Source of the DNA: Hemibagrus wyckioides
Taxonomy: Eukaryota; Chordata; Actinopteri; Siluriformes; Bagridae
Direction of reading: 5' to 3'
Length of the DNA: 64,000 nucleotides
NCBI RefSeq assembly: GCF_019097595.1
Contig: NC_080734.1
Span: 19,954,392 to 20,018,391, forward strand
Below the pieces are notes generated by a model. It had not been told where the DNA came from. It did not search any database and worked only from the letters and a program-made list of their open reading frames with translations. The first letter of the stretch is position 1. Each line of letters starts with the position of its first letter. Below, in pieces: positions 1-25,199 of this stretch. Position numbers and translations under genes: made by a program.

Positions 1-375
1 ATCACAGATACTAATATTCAATGAAAATATCATTCTAATAACAGATTAGTACTTTCACATTGCTGTAAAAACAAAGTACAAGACCAGCTGGCACAATAAA
101 ATGTAAACTTCAGAAAGTTGTTGATAAACTTTAATTGCTTACTGTATAAAAATCCATACTTTACCCAATTTAAACAATGCTCTTATTTATGATTAACCTG
201 GTCTGACCTCATAGGTTTTCATACACCGCAGTCAAAAACCAATTTAAATAAACTTTACTTCAGCAATGTAATATGTCTAGATTATACTTTTATCTCTGTG
301 TGTTTGCTGTATAACAACAGAAATATGCTTACAAACAGGCATTGTGCAAGTTTTTTCCTTTTTTAAAGCAAATGA

Positions 376-13399
<13,024 letters not shown>

Positions 13400-13674
13400 T
13401 TTGGGTAGCTCCACTTTTGCAAATCTTCCCAACGTGATTATTCTATCGTCAGAAGGAAATCATAGTTGTTACACACTATTAAAAATATTGAGATTGAGGC
13501 ATATGTGAGCCATATTAAACCAGGGTATTTAATTTATGGTAACACAGCCCTGATCAAATACTGGTCATGATTTGCTTGTTTAATGGCTGGTAGGTGTAAC
13601 TGTCTCATTAATCATGAGTGTCACTAGTACACCAGTCAATCAAAGTTGTAAACTTCCCATTGGGATGAATAAAG

Positions 13675-13717
<43 letters not shown>
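13675..13717. repeat. (TATC)n microsatellite
   Basis: About ten perfect TATC units lie upstream of the pla2g7 start exon. Confidence 0.95.
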
Positions 13718-14243
13718 GATTAAATTTAAAGAAACCGTTAATATTGTTCTGTTTATAATGTTAATCAGGCCTAAATTTTACATTTTGTAAATGTATGGAT
13801 GAGATTTACTTTGAGGTTTTTTGTTTGCTTGCTTGTTTGTCTGTTACATAAATACATAGCTGGTTTCTTACAAACCTGGCAACCCTATTTTCTTTTCTCA
13901 GACAATCTGAAAGCAAATTGCACAACACCCCCTATGCGGTTAGACTGGACACCATGCATGTCGCATGATGTTTATTTAAGTAAATAAATGTTAAGGTCAC
14001 TCAGTGACTCAGCGATAGGGCCAGATACATTGTGACTGTGAGTATGTTTCCGTATACTATAGACAATATTAAAAAATAACGCTGTTAAAAAATGTCAGGA
14101 GAAACATGGTTTGAAGAGAAAAAGTGGAATATAAATGTTTCCCTTCTACGTGTAAAGTTTAGTTGACTTCAGGTTTAGTTAGTTAGATTAGTTAGTGTAA
14201 GATAAATGTTTTTTTTTTTAAAAAAAAAAAGGAGACGCATTAC

Positions 14244-14460
14244 CTGATGCTTAAATGAACGCAGACGTCTATCTTCTTGATCGACAGTACTTGCATAAAT
14301 ATACTACATGAACAGAGCGCCACAGTCTGTGTGAAACTCAGGTGCTTGTTATCCAACCAGTTCTACAGATCCTTCCGGGTTTAGCTCAGCTCATGTGGGT
14401 GTTGGGAAGACAGCAGCACGTTGATCTACCTTACATGTTCTTACACAACTTTAACCTTTC
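14244..14460 (-). promoter_or_regulatory. probable non-coding first exon and promoter area of pla2g7
   Basis: On the minus strand a good donor (CAG followed by GTAATG) ends at 14244, about 0.85 kb upstream of the pla2g7 start codon. A candidate acceptor lies near 13445, before the ATG exon. Just upstream is a richer-GC stretch with a perfect CRE-type TGACGTCA (14507-14514) and further GACGTC motifs near 14792. The upstream edge of the exon is not defined by anything visible. This is an inference from splice signals and composition only. Confidence 0.35.
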
Positions 14461-14801
14461 CCTCACTCCGGTGTACCTTCATACTGTGGGAGGTCGGAAC
14501 TCGGAATGACGTCATGTTCGACCTCCGTGCATCCGAGATACAGGGAGGATAAACAGTACACGCCTATATGTGTTCGTCTTGGGTTTGCTAACCAGCTAGC
14601 TGTGATGATTATAAGGTGATGTTTATTTTCTTCCTCAAATAGTAACATGCGTTAGCGAGTCCGTGTTGTCGATTTAACGAAGGAATATCTGTGTGTCGAT
14701 TGATCTGAAGCAAAAGACACGTGTATCTGTATTTAAGGCTTAGAAGTGCGACTGGGTTTAATGTTGGTGCTGTGCGCAGCCATGTTAATTCGACGTCACT
14801 T

Positions 14802-14820
14802 CCTGAACTCGGAGTTCAGG
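14802..14820. repeat. 19-bp near-perfect palindrome (9-bp arms, 1-nt centre)
   Basis: The sequence CCTGAACTC-G-GAGTTCAGG is a perfect inverted repeat with a single central base, and it lies next to a GACGTCA motif. A related ACTCGGA / TGACGTCA combination occurs 300 bp away (14499-14514). It may be a regulatory dyad or the relic of a dispersed repeat. Confidence 0.6.
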
Positions 14821-16450
14821 AGACCCAGAGATTATGACTGATAAAAAAAAATGAAGTCAGGTCAAAGAAGCCGCTTGCTAATCTAATATAAACTCTAAAA
14901 CATAATATAAACTGTATTTTCCACAACACCTACCATGAAACCACATTTATTTACTTATTTATGTTTTATTTATCATTCTTATTGTATAATGTACAGAAAA
15001 TTAGTAATGAAAATCTTCTTTTACTTTCTGTAAAAACAAAAATGTTTCATAACAAACGTAATTTCTGTCTTCAGTAATTATTGTGAAGAAAATGCAACAT
15101 GCTTTTATTTAATTCATTTATTCATACTGATGATCTGAATATTACATTCATAAATGCAGGTTTACGAATAATAAACCCAATTTTATGGTTTTGTTTACTG
15201 AAGTAAGGCTGTACATGGACACTATTAAAGATGAATATGAAAGCTATAAAGACACAAAAAACACACTTTTCTTTCCCTTTCTTATGAGTCTTTCTATTGT
15301 TTAATATTAGCAATTGAACAAAAGTGTATAATGCTCATGTTTCTTGAAAATAATAAAGCAAAAAATTCTCCTAGGATTGCAATAGCTTTCAGTTAACAGC
15401 AGCTCCCATAAAATAAAGCTTGTATAGATTTATGTGATTAGGTTCTAATCTCACTTTGTTGCTGTGGGTTTGTTTGCTAAGATTCTTCAACAAGTTCAGT
15501 TTTTGCGAGTCAGTCAAGTCTCCGGAGAGATACACACCACCTCAAAATAATATTGTCTTTTTTTTTTTTAAACCTATTATACTTTGTTACAGACATTGTA
15601 CATTTTTATGATAAAAGCTTTAACTACACAATACAGTAAATGAGTTATTTTACATGACCAAGGTCTTGCTTGTAAAGTGTTTGGATTTTGAAATAATAAA
15701 AAAAATCAGTCAGGCAAACAGGTACTGAGGCAAAAATAATGGTTTTATTTATTAATTTGTGAAATTCTATGTGCAATATACTATGTTCATAAATAAAAAC
15801 GTAATTTCCCGTAAGTTTCCCATAAACAGGCTTTCACTGACACATTTTACCACACACCAACACAGAAAGTGCAACTGGGAAATATTTTGCTATGTATTAT
15901 TGACAATTTTTATTAACTGTATAACTGTCCACTGTCTGTTTAGAAAAAAAACATACTTTGTACAATATATGAACAATATATCCGTATACAGTATAGCAGT
16001 TAGACTGCTTTCAGAATAGCAAAAGAGCACGAAGTAAAACTACAGGTAGAAGGCATAAAAAGGTGAAAATGTGTGTATATATAAAGCACACAGTATCAGC
16101 TCTTTGACAAAGAGATATAATCTAAATCAAATCTGCTGTCATGAAGGGGAACTCCATCAAATGACTTGACCTGTACATCAGCTGAAGCAAAGTGCCACAT
16201 ACTGCAGCATGAATGCTAGTGGTGTTGGATATTTGCTAAATGAGCCTGTATTATCTTCTATGATGAACACAGCATCCTGCCATCCATTGTGTCTGCTGCT
16301 CTGTTTACTGCTGCTGTATAATTGGCAATTCTCCAGCTCTCGATCTACTCTAGTCTGATCCCTGCAATGCAAGACTGAAATGTGATGACGTGTACTTTAA
16401 TCCAAAAAATGCATAAAGTGCAAACACAAATAATTTTCACATACCAACCT
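14821..16450. other. intergenic / 3' flank between pla2g7 promoter and the adgrf5-like gene
   Basis: This is AT-rich non-coding sequence. The part nearest 16450 is the likely 3' UTR of the adgrf5-like gene. A possible further 3' UTR intron begins right after its stop, where AAG is followed by GTTGGT. No other gene or clear repeat was recognised. Confidence 0.5.
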
Positions 16451-19400
16451 TCATTTTTTTCCTGACTTGCTGTCACTTTTGGACCCAAACTAAAAAGCAG
16501 AAATAAATTGGTTTGAATTAGAATATTTTAATATGTGCTCATTAATGATGTGTTACTATGGGCATTTGTAGAATTGGTCATGGTTTGAAAAAGAAAAACG
16601 AAAAATAACAGTGGGCTCTAACCAGAAGAAATAATATATTAGTTGTTTTTAAAGCCAGAATTGATTAACTCACCGATGAAGTGACAAGTTTCACAATTTC
16701 ATCTCGAACCTAATGGAAAACATGAAAAAAAAATGAATGTTCTACTTTGCACCATCTTCAGCAGCTAGACATAAGACAGTATTAATAGGAAGAGAGGAAA
16801 AAGCATACTCGTTTTTCTCCAAAACATCCTGTCAGCAAAATGAACAGGCCCTAAAAAGAAAGGTTGGTTTGTAGATTTAAAATAAGTAGTAGAAATAAAT
16901 TATCATCTTCTTTCATGCTTTGAATTAATGTAATACAAAAGACATCAAATGATGTAATTTAAAAAATACACTACTTACCTGTAAGGAGTTTACAATGGTG
17001 AAGGCATAATTGATTATAACCTTGGTGATCTTGTTGTCATCCATCAGAAACACAAAAAGCCCTAGAACCCAGGTCCCACCGAAGACTGGTGTTAGAAAAA
17101 CGATCACTTTGATGACACTCTTGGCTGCCTCTTTGTCATCCTTTTTGGTGTTCTCAGTTGCAGCAGGTTTCAGGACAGTTGAAATGACCACCACCATTGA
17201 GCACAAGTTAGCAAACACAATGAAACCGATTGGAAAGAGAAAAGCGTAGAGGGACCCTTGCAATGATGATACGTATGTCAGCCAGCAGGAAGCTCGGTTG
17301 TAGTAGGTTACATCTTTTCTCTTGTTGTAGTACAGGTAGGTCGTTCCCACTACCACGGTTGGAAAAACATACCCGACAATGATGGCGAGAGGCATGTACA
17401 CGCTTTTTCTCAGTGGATTGAACACGAAAATGAGCTGATGGAGGAGCATCATGCTCAAGCAGAGCATCCAGAAGAACATGCCCAGGTAGAAGAAATGCTT
17501 TGCGAGTGTCAGTATAAGACACAAGGTGTCATTCAGAATGTTTGGGAAGGAGGAGGCAACGAAGGCACAGTCAGCTATGAGCAGACATAGAGAAATGTTG
17601 ACAAGTGACATGTGCCGGAAGTGAGAGAGGTTGGACTTGACCACCGCATTCCATACCAAAAATTCAATGATGAGGAAGACTATCAGAGAGCAGATGGAAA
17701 TTCCCAACCCAATGTAAGTTAGCTGGTCTAAGAAAGGCAGATTAACGGGAGTCTTGGACAACAGCATAGAGAAGGAGGTCAGGTGATTGCACTCACAGTA
17801 GCTCATGTTTCCTGAACTTTGTACCAGGACACAGCCCAGTTGAGACCATTTATTTTCTGTCGTGTTCCAAAATATGCAGGCTGGTGAGTTGCCAGCAGAG
17901 TCATTTTCAGGTATTGGATAATTCATTGTGATGTTTACAGGCCCATTGTTTTCGACTACGGCGGTGACGACTATTGATGGAAATATTGCCTCACAATAAA
18001 TACCCTTTGGGAGACGTTCTGCCATGCCCTGCATACCCATAGTTTTCACAAGTGAAGAAGATGAATTCAGTTCAACTTCTACGTTGAAAACAGTTTTATT
18101 GCAGGCACTGTTGTTCCGGCAAATTTGAAGTTGGATGTTTGATGAATTGTGTCCCTCACTGTTATTAATCTGAATGTTTTTCACTAGGTTCTCAACAGAC
18201 GATAGATATGTTGTGGCAACTTTATAGTCACGCTGTATATTCCCTGATGACCAGGAGGTGTTCAGCAGACTGCTAGCAGACTCAATGAAATTCTGAAAGA
18301 CAGTATTCCGTAAGTTATGAGTGTCAGTGTAATGAATTTATCAATTCCTTGCAGAAGGGATAATTGTTTAGAAAACTATTAAAAAGCTTATAGTCATGTT
18401 GGTGGTGGCTCACTACATAGATCAGTGGAACTAAAATCAATTAATTGATTAAATTATCATGAGATAATTTAGCTATAAAAAATTTAGATCTAAACCAAGA
18501 TAGACTGACCAGTTATCTATTTTTAAGCCTATCTAGTTCTAGAAGACATTAACATATTAATTATTTTATGAATGAACAAACTCTATTTGGTGCTGTTCAC
18601 TGTTCTTTTACCATAGCCTAAACTGTACCATTAGAAAATGAACCATGGCATTAGAAAATGCTTACTGGTAGTAGGGAATCGGTCATCGTGACTCTAGTGG
18701 ATGCACCACTCATTGTGGTAAGAACAGACACAGTAGCCATTACATCACCATAGCTGTTTCCAGTTGAAGTGCTATTCTTCAGACCCTCAAAAATAGCAAT
18801 TGCTCCTTCTGTTGTGGCCCCAATTCCTTTTTCGAAATCCTGAAATTAGACCCAAAAGAATAACAGATTTGCTTACATTTCAATGTGTCACTTTCTCATA
18901 ACATAATATGTGTTTTTCTTACCCCTGATATAGAGACCAATAAATTCAGTGACTCTTTAGTGCAAAGATCAACAGGGTCAGCCCATACTGTGCCATTGCA
19001 CATTCGCTCCAAATTTCCTACTCTGCCTATTGCAGTACAGAGTATGGTCGCTTTTTCTCCACCCTTGGTTTTTGGCCATCCGTTCTCTTCTGGACAAAAT
19101 GGTTCCCCAGCTAAATAAACATTTCAGTTAATGTACAGGTTCTCAGGATAATAAATAAAGTTAGTAAGTTACATTACAAAATTAAAATTTTTTTTTTTTT
19201 TGTTTATAACTCCAGTACTTACGGTATATTATCGGTATGGTTGTATTCATGACAATTATCTGGTTTAGACTGTTTGTAATCTGGCACAAAGCAGTGACTG
19301 ATGGTATGATTACTGTCGTGCAGTCGATGGGAAGACTTATAGTGTAGTTTACTAACAGGCTGGTCACTGCAAAAGAATGAGAATCGTATAAACACCAACT

Positions 19401-22400
19401 AAGAAGTCATATAAATGCCTGCTGATCAATATTAAATTAGTGTATAAAAAAGTATTTAGTAATTACTTTTCTAACTTCTTACTGAGTAAATGGTACTAAT
19501 CTGTTAAATGTTAAGAAACAAACATGAAGAATGACGTAGTGAAGGAATGAATACCTGACTGCTGTGTTGGTAAATTGTTTATCGTAACAGTGTAGTTCTC
19601 TGGACTTGGAAAGATGGAACATGACACAGTAACTGTTGTGGATGTTCCCACTGAACAATCTGCAGTCTGTGGCATGCTTGTGACATTAACTTTTTCTGGT
19701 AATTGGGCGACCTCGAGAAGTCCTGTGGCTGTATGCGACACTGATCCATTGGTAAGTAGGCAGGTGTAGGTTCCTGTAATACACCAATAAGAAAGTAAGT
19801 TAAAATAAACATTAAAAGAAACAGAAAAGACAGGTCCACACAACGATTCTAATATATACTATATGATTGGGGCTAAAATTATAATGAATTAATTCCTCAT
19901 TATTATGGCATACCTAATTCAAGTTTATTTAGGGATGTGAAATAAGCAGCACAGCTTTTGACTCGGACGTGGTCCAAGACTGAAGTATGAAACTTTTAGT
20001 TACAGAAAAAGCTTGCAAATTTAGCTCATGGTAATAATTAATACATTTTGGGTTTTTGTTTCATTATACAAGCTAGTATTAAATAGATTGTTTAGAATGT
20101 GCAAGTATAGGCACTAAAAGTCACTAAAATCACATTTATGTCTCTCTTAAAATGCCAGAGATTTACTAAATACTACTATTTGGTATGGCAGGAGGACACA
20201 AAAGCACCCCGTTAAAAATGTACAAAAAAAGAAAGAAAATATTATTCTCCATATAATTGTTTTTCATTATATAAAACTACGTTTTGGGGTTACTTTAAAT
20301 CATGTGTGCATTTATTTTACTTTAAGGAGTTATTAAGAATTATGGAATTTCTGTAAAACTGAATAAAATCTGTGGCTCTAATTTCATGTTTGTCTCTGGG
20401 CAGTTCCAATATTGCAAAAAAAAATCTTGCTCATAAAACATTGTGCTCTCATTGTGATTGAAAGTGAAGTTTTTTGGGTAAAATGACAGGAATACAGAAA
20501 CTCGCCTGCCCAATTCCCTCTGATGTTTAGAAGGCTGATTGCTGTTTGGTTTGAACAAGGCAGTTCTAACACTTCTGTCCCAACTCCAATTGTCTGTGGG
20601 TACTGGCCAGGATAAGAAATCATCCAAGTGCAAGACTCCATTGTTTCATCTGTGCTGCAGTTTAGTATGTACTGTGAATAATAGCACACCTTCCCTATAG
20701 GGATTTCCATAGTGACCAATCCTGTGGTTCAAAAATACATGTAGTTCAGTTAACAACAGTATATAAAAAAAATATTTTACAAACATATACAACGTGCTTA
20801 TTTTACCTGCTGATGTAACGTTCATATCTGTAATGTACGCGTTGGATGTCCTTATTCTTGTGATGATGTCTTGAACTTTATAACTCATGAACGTGGCATT
20901 GAGAGTCACCACGAAATTTTGACCTCTGTTGTGTGCCAGAACACGAGAAATGTATTTTAGTTCAAAGAACATGGCAATGATTTGAAGCTTTAAAAAAAAA
21001 AAATCCATTATCTTATTGAGAAATAATGATAGGAATAAGAGGAAATGTTCAGTACGTAGCAACTGTTGTCACAATGAGCGAGTTGAACCCATTCAGTTTT
21101 GAGAACTCTGTTTGCAGCTGAAATGAATGGGAAAAATGCATAATTATTTATTTATACTTTAAGGTTTTAAACTAAATAAATATTTATTTCTGACTGAATT
21201 AAGATGCAATTGACAGTTTGCATAACCAAAAACATTTTTGCATTGACAATAAAAGTTTCATAATTACAGACGGTTGAAGGTTGTTTCCTGCTGGCATGAC
21301 GATGATTCCAGAAAGGGTAACTGTAGGGAAAGGGAGATGACAAATTGAAGGTTTGTGAAGTGAAGAAAATGGCCTTATTGCTTTGTTTTTGCTGGAAAAC
21401 ACCTGAACTGTCCACTTACCGTTCACTTGGGGCACACACATTGGTGTGAAATCAGATATATTCGCCACACACTGTAAAACGTTGCAACAGGTAGTTACAG
21501 TGTCACACACGAGGTCACTCCAGATGTAATTAGGTGCACACCAGCAGGTTGTCTCATCACCAACGAGCTCACATTCTGCAAAAAACACATATGAATCCCA
21601 CAAACATCTATTAATGACTATTTAATATATCTTATTTCAGTTCTAGCAATCTGTTTTAGATTTGCATTTATTTAATAAGAATAAAACTGCTTCATAACAG
21701 TGTTGATTAAACACTGTATAAACAAAATTAAATTAAAATGCTACTACCACTACTACTACTTCTACAACTACTACTACTACTACTAATAATAATGTTTAAG
21801 GCATTTTATTTGATTTAGGCAGGCCTAGTGACTGTTTTGGTTTTCAAATCTCCAATTACAAATGTACATAAACAAATGAAAAAAAATTTCAAAAATAAGT
21901 TAGCCTGAGCTTTGGCACTTTTAAAAAAGAGAATCAAGTGGAATTGATATATTTCAAGGAGAAGCTCAAAACCTGAAACATAGCATGTCAACGTTATCTG
22001 TTTGTTTAGATTCTGTCCTTGGTAATTGTGATAAAGACAGCTGCACCACCTAGAGGTGGTGTCATTTTACCCTGATCCTTTAATGTGTATTGAACTAGCG
22101 CTGTGGTTAGCATGTAGCTGAGCGGCTATGCAAATATGGTATGACATCGACAGGACTTGTATGACTAGTCATACAGCTGACAGTATGATTTGCTGTCATG
22201 ATGATAAAATCAAGTTAATCACTAATCAAGCTATTATAAGTTGCTGCAGTGAAACTGAAAGGAAGATTATTTTAGATATACTTTAATTTCTTTGCAAAGC
22301 CCTTGCTGAGGTAGATGCCAGAGGTACAAACAACTAATTAAATACAATGTAAAAATGTATATTTGCTTACCAGCTATTATTTCAGCCTCCACAATGCTCG

Positions 22401-22883
22401 TGGTGGCTGTGACGGGCATGATCATTTCAGACACGAAACCAGACACATCCATGGTTGCATTACCTTCAATCATCACTTCTGCCACATATATGTCTTGAGC
22501 CCCTGTTAAAAACAGAGAGTTTCCATCCTGCCCTCAGATCATCATGTAACCATAGTGCTTCATGCACATTATGTTGAGGTGTATTGATTAAATAAAACAA
22601 TATTTAAAAAAATATATATATATATACTAAAAACTACTCCATACAAACTATGTATGTCATTTAGCCAGATTTCTAAATAAACTGACAATGTGACCAGACA
22701 AACACAGACTGATGCACTATACTCACCCACAGGTGCCATCTGCTGAATAAAAAGAAAAGAAAAAGAAGAAAGTCAGGAATACCGATAAAGTAGAGATACA
22801 CTGTTGTGGATGTTGAACAGGATTAGTGACAACATGGTGAACGTTACCTGGCAGTAGATTAGCAGTAAGCCACAGAGAAGCAT
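16451..22883 (-). CDS. adhesion G protein-coupled receptor, subfamily F (adgrf5-like paralogue), complete, 16 coding exons
   Basis: Coding exons in transcript order: 22848-22883, 22727-22742, 22371-22502, 21420-21575, 21268-21320, 21056-21117, 20807-20925, 20506-20721, 19555-19773, 19223-19366, 18923-19110, 18666-18839, 16979-18292, 16809-16850, 16674-16709, 16451-16489. The total is 2946 nt, giving 981 aa. Layout: short signal peptide MLLCGLLLIYC; Cys-rich EGF-like exon (about 62-113); SEA-like module (about 114-191); two Ig-like modules (about 192-384); hormone-receptor-like Cys/Trp module (385-447); GAIN with GPS CECNHLTSF, predicted cleavage Leu676/Thr677; 7TM about 696-952; then a very short tail ending FGSKSDSKSGKK. 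Such receptors are thought to signal through the tethered TSFSML peptide. The SEA cleavage serine is absent (GQNFVV). One intron uses a GC donor at 20506. The exact paralogue name needs a phylogeny. Confidence 0.9.
22727..22742 (-). CDS. 16-bp microexon of the adgrf5-like gene
   Basis: The microexon has an acceptor ATTCAG and a donor GTGAGT, and encodes QMAPV plus one base. It joins the signal-peptide exon (phase 0) to the next exon (phase 1) exactly. It takes the place that the RQKR furin-site exon holds in neighbouring adgrf5. Confidence 0.8.
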
Positions 22884-22933
22884 GCTTGTGCATGTTATTG
22901 TCTTGCCCCTGAAAATGATTTAGAGACAAAAAA

Positions 22934-22937
22934 ATTA

Positions 22938-22995
<58 letters not shown>
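22934..22995. repeat. (TTA)n microsatellite
   Basis: About twenty TTA units lie just upstream of the first coding exon of the adgrf5-like gene. Confidence 0.95.
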
Positions 22996-23104
22996 GTATT
23001 ACTACAATTATAGGTTTTGTAGCATGATTTTAGAAACATTTATAATCAGCATAAACAAATTAATAATTTTATCTCCACAAATCTGTTAACAGATTAGTCA
23101 GGAC

Positions 23105-23400
23105 ACTGTTGGGTTTCTGTATGCAGAGTATCATGAGCCCCCTGCTGGATAACATTGGTACTGATATAAAACAGACAGCACAGCTAAAGGTTCTTTTTTT
23201 TTTACAATAGCAGTTGTATACAGCATTTAACTACAATAATATTATAACATTTAAACCTTGTGGTCTAAGTGAAAAGGAAATTATATAGAAATTATTATAA
23301 AAATCTGGAAACTCTTAAAGCCTGTATTCTTAAAGTCTACTGTCATATGAGCCATTAACCACTAGTGAAGAGTTTGACGTCACAAATGAAGAGAAAAAAC
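23105..23400. repeat. block shared with 49092-49345
   Basis: The two blocks begin with GTTGGGTTTCTG and share ATCATGA-CCCCCTGCTGG and ACAGACAGCACA-CTA in the same order and orientation, with looser similarity beyond. Each lies upstream of one of the two adgrf genes. It is either relict 5' flank of the tandem duplication or a dispersed repeat. Confidence 0.55.
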
Positions 23401-24249
23401 AGACAAGAAATTCCAGTCTTTGGCCACTGGTAAAAACAAGTAACTCACATTTTAATAATAATAAAAAAAAAACTTATTAAACAAGTTGTTAGTTAAATTT
23501 AGAAGAATAATACTTGCCACATTTAAACCTTACTTAAAATAAATTGAATCAAATTTACAAAGCTTGAATTTTATGAAAATTGTTACTACACTTTTTTTTT
23601 GAGTAAGTTTTACTTACAGTTTTACAGTTAGTACAGTTTTATTCTAAGGCAGACAATTTTGCTCATTTTAATCACTGGCTCACAGAAGTGATGCAGAAGT
23701 ATCTGCCAATAAAACAAGAAAATTTTCAGCTTGAAATAAATAATAATAACTAAAAACAGCGGTTAGGACATGATGCGTTTAGCATTGAAGGAGATTTTAG
23801 ATTTTCATCACAACCAGAGAACTGAAAATATGAGTTGGGAAGCAAAGATCATAGGTTAAATCTATTTCAGATGAAAGCCACTGAAACTAAAGCAAACACA
23901 TGCCTGACACTGCTGTAAAAAGGAATTATATTGCTAAATTTACTGGCTTTAGTGTACTGAAGCTACAGACATTTCCGAGAATGTCCGAGTCACTTTGGCA
24001 TAAAAAGGCAGTACGTGCCAGTTTGTGCTCATTTGGATCGCTCGGTTCTGAACTTTATAATAAAAGAGAACATAGAACTTTAAAGAGCTTAAAAGTTCAT
24101 CATCATTTTGTGTATTTGGTTAAAACATGTTAGGTTTGAGGTAAAAAAATTTTTTTTTTTTTTAATTTATTTGTAGATTTTAAAAAAAATGCATGAGTCT
24201 CCATTTAGCTGTAACCCGATTTAAACATGGCCTTTCTTTGTTTTATACT

Positions 24250-24342
24250 ATATTTTATTTTATTTTATTTTATTTTATTTTATTTTATTTTATTTTATTT
24301 TATTTTATTTTATTTTATTTTATTTTATTTTATTTTATTTTA
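24250..24342. repeat. (TTTTA)n microsatellite
   Basis: About eighteen perfect pentanucleotide units. Confidence 0.95.
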
Positions 24343-24804
24343 CTGGATTCTGAACTTTATTTTTTCTTTGTGATCAAGCCCACAACATAGTTTCATGAGA
24401 CCCATAATAAAGTTACAGCCCCATTTTTACAGCTGAAATTTACAGCAAAATCATTTTTCTGAATTTTCTGAATTTATGAGTCTGTTCACTGTCCGTTGCT
24501 CAAGGCTTTACTGTAAGCTTGACCACAATTCTGTCGCTGTGGTCAAGCTTACAATGTTATCCAGATAATAGTTAACATGTAAAGGTATACACAAAATCAT
24601 TTCCAACAGAAAACTTCAGCAGCACATGAATATTGTAATATAAACTAATATTATATAATTTGTAAACAAAGCTTTTTTCACTGACTAACTAGTACTTATG
24701 GGACCGTTCACTGGTTCAAACTCTCAAACATGATCAATCAATAATAAAAAACATTCCTTAAAAGTAATATCAGTTTAGAAAATATACAAAGAATCAATAC
24801 TGAC

Positions 24805-25060
24805 CTTAAAATCTGCATTTTGAAGTGTTTTGAAGTAAGTCTGAAGCAATCTGAAATGTGTTGCTAAGTCATAACCGCACCGTTTCCTGAGTGAAAGAGA
24901 ATGGTAATGAAGAACCCTGGCCAGCCTGAGAAGGTAAGGGAAGAAAATGAACAAAATTTACAAATACCTCACCTGCATTTGCATTTTCGCGTGCTGGACC
25001 TTCCTATGCCATCTGGTCAAGATTTATTGGTTCAAGCTTTCCATTGTCATTTGGTTAACA
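24805..25060 (-). promoter_or_regulatory. possible 5' non-coding exon of the adgrf5-like gene
   Basis: A donor-like AAG/GTCAGT on the minus strand ends at 24805, and an acceptor TTTTCAG lies just before the start-codon exon (about 22909). No upstream boundary or core promoter motif can be fixed, so this is a weak inference. Confidence 0.25.
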
Positions 25061-25199
25061 AATACAGTTGCTTTCTTGCTGGGACTTGAAGGGCTTCACA
25101 GCCAGGTTAAAACATTTGCTGTGACTTTAAATGAGTGTAATGCGTTATGAAAGTCCCATCCTCCCAGCCACACCCCCTAATTTAAAATGCATAATTACT

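Noticed and set aside
17208..17522. Minus-strand ORF inside the 7TM exon
   Set aside because: It is an alternate frame of the real receptor exon, with no domain of its own.
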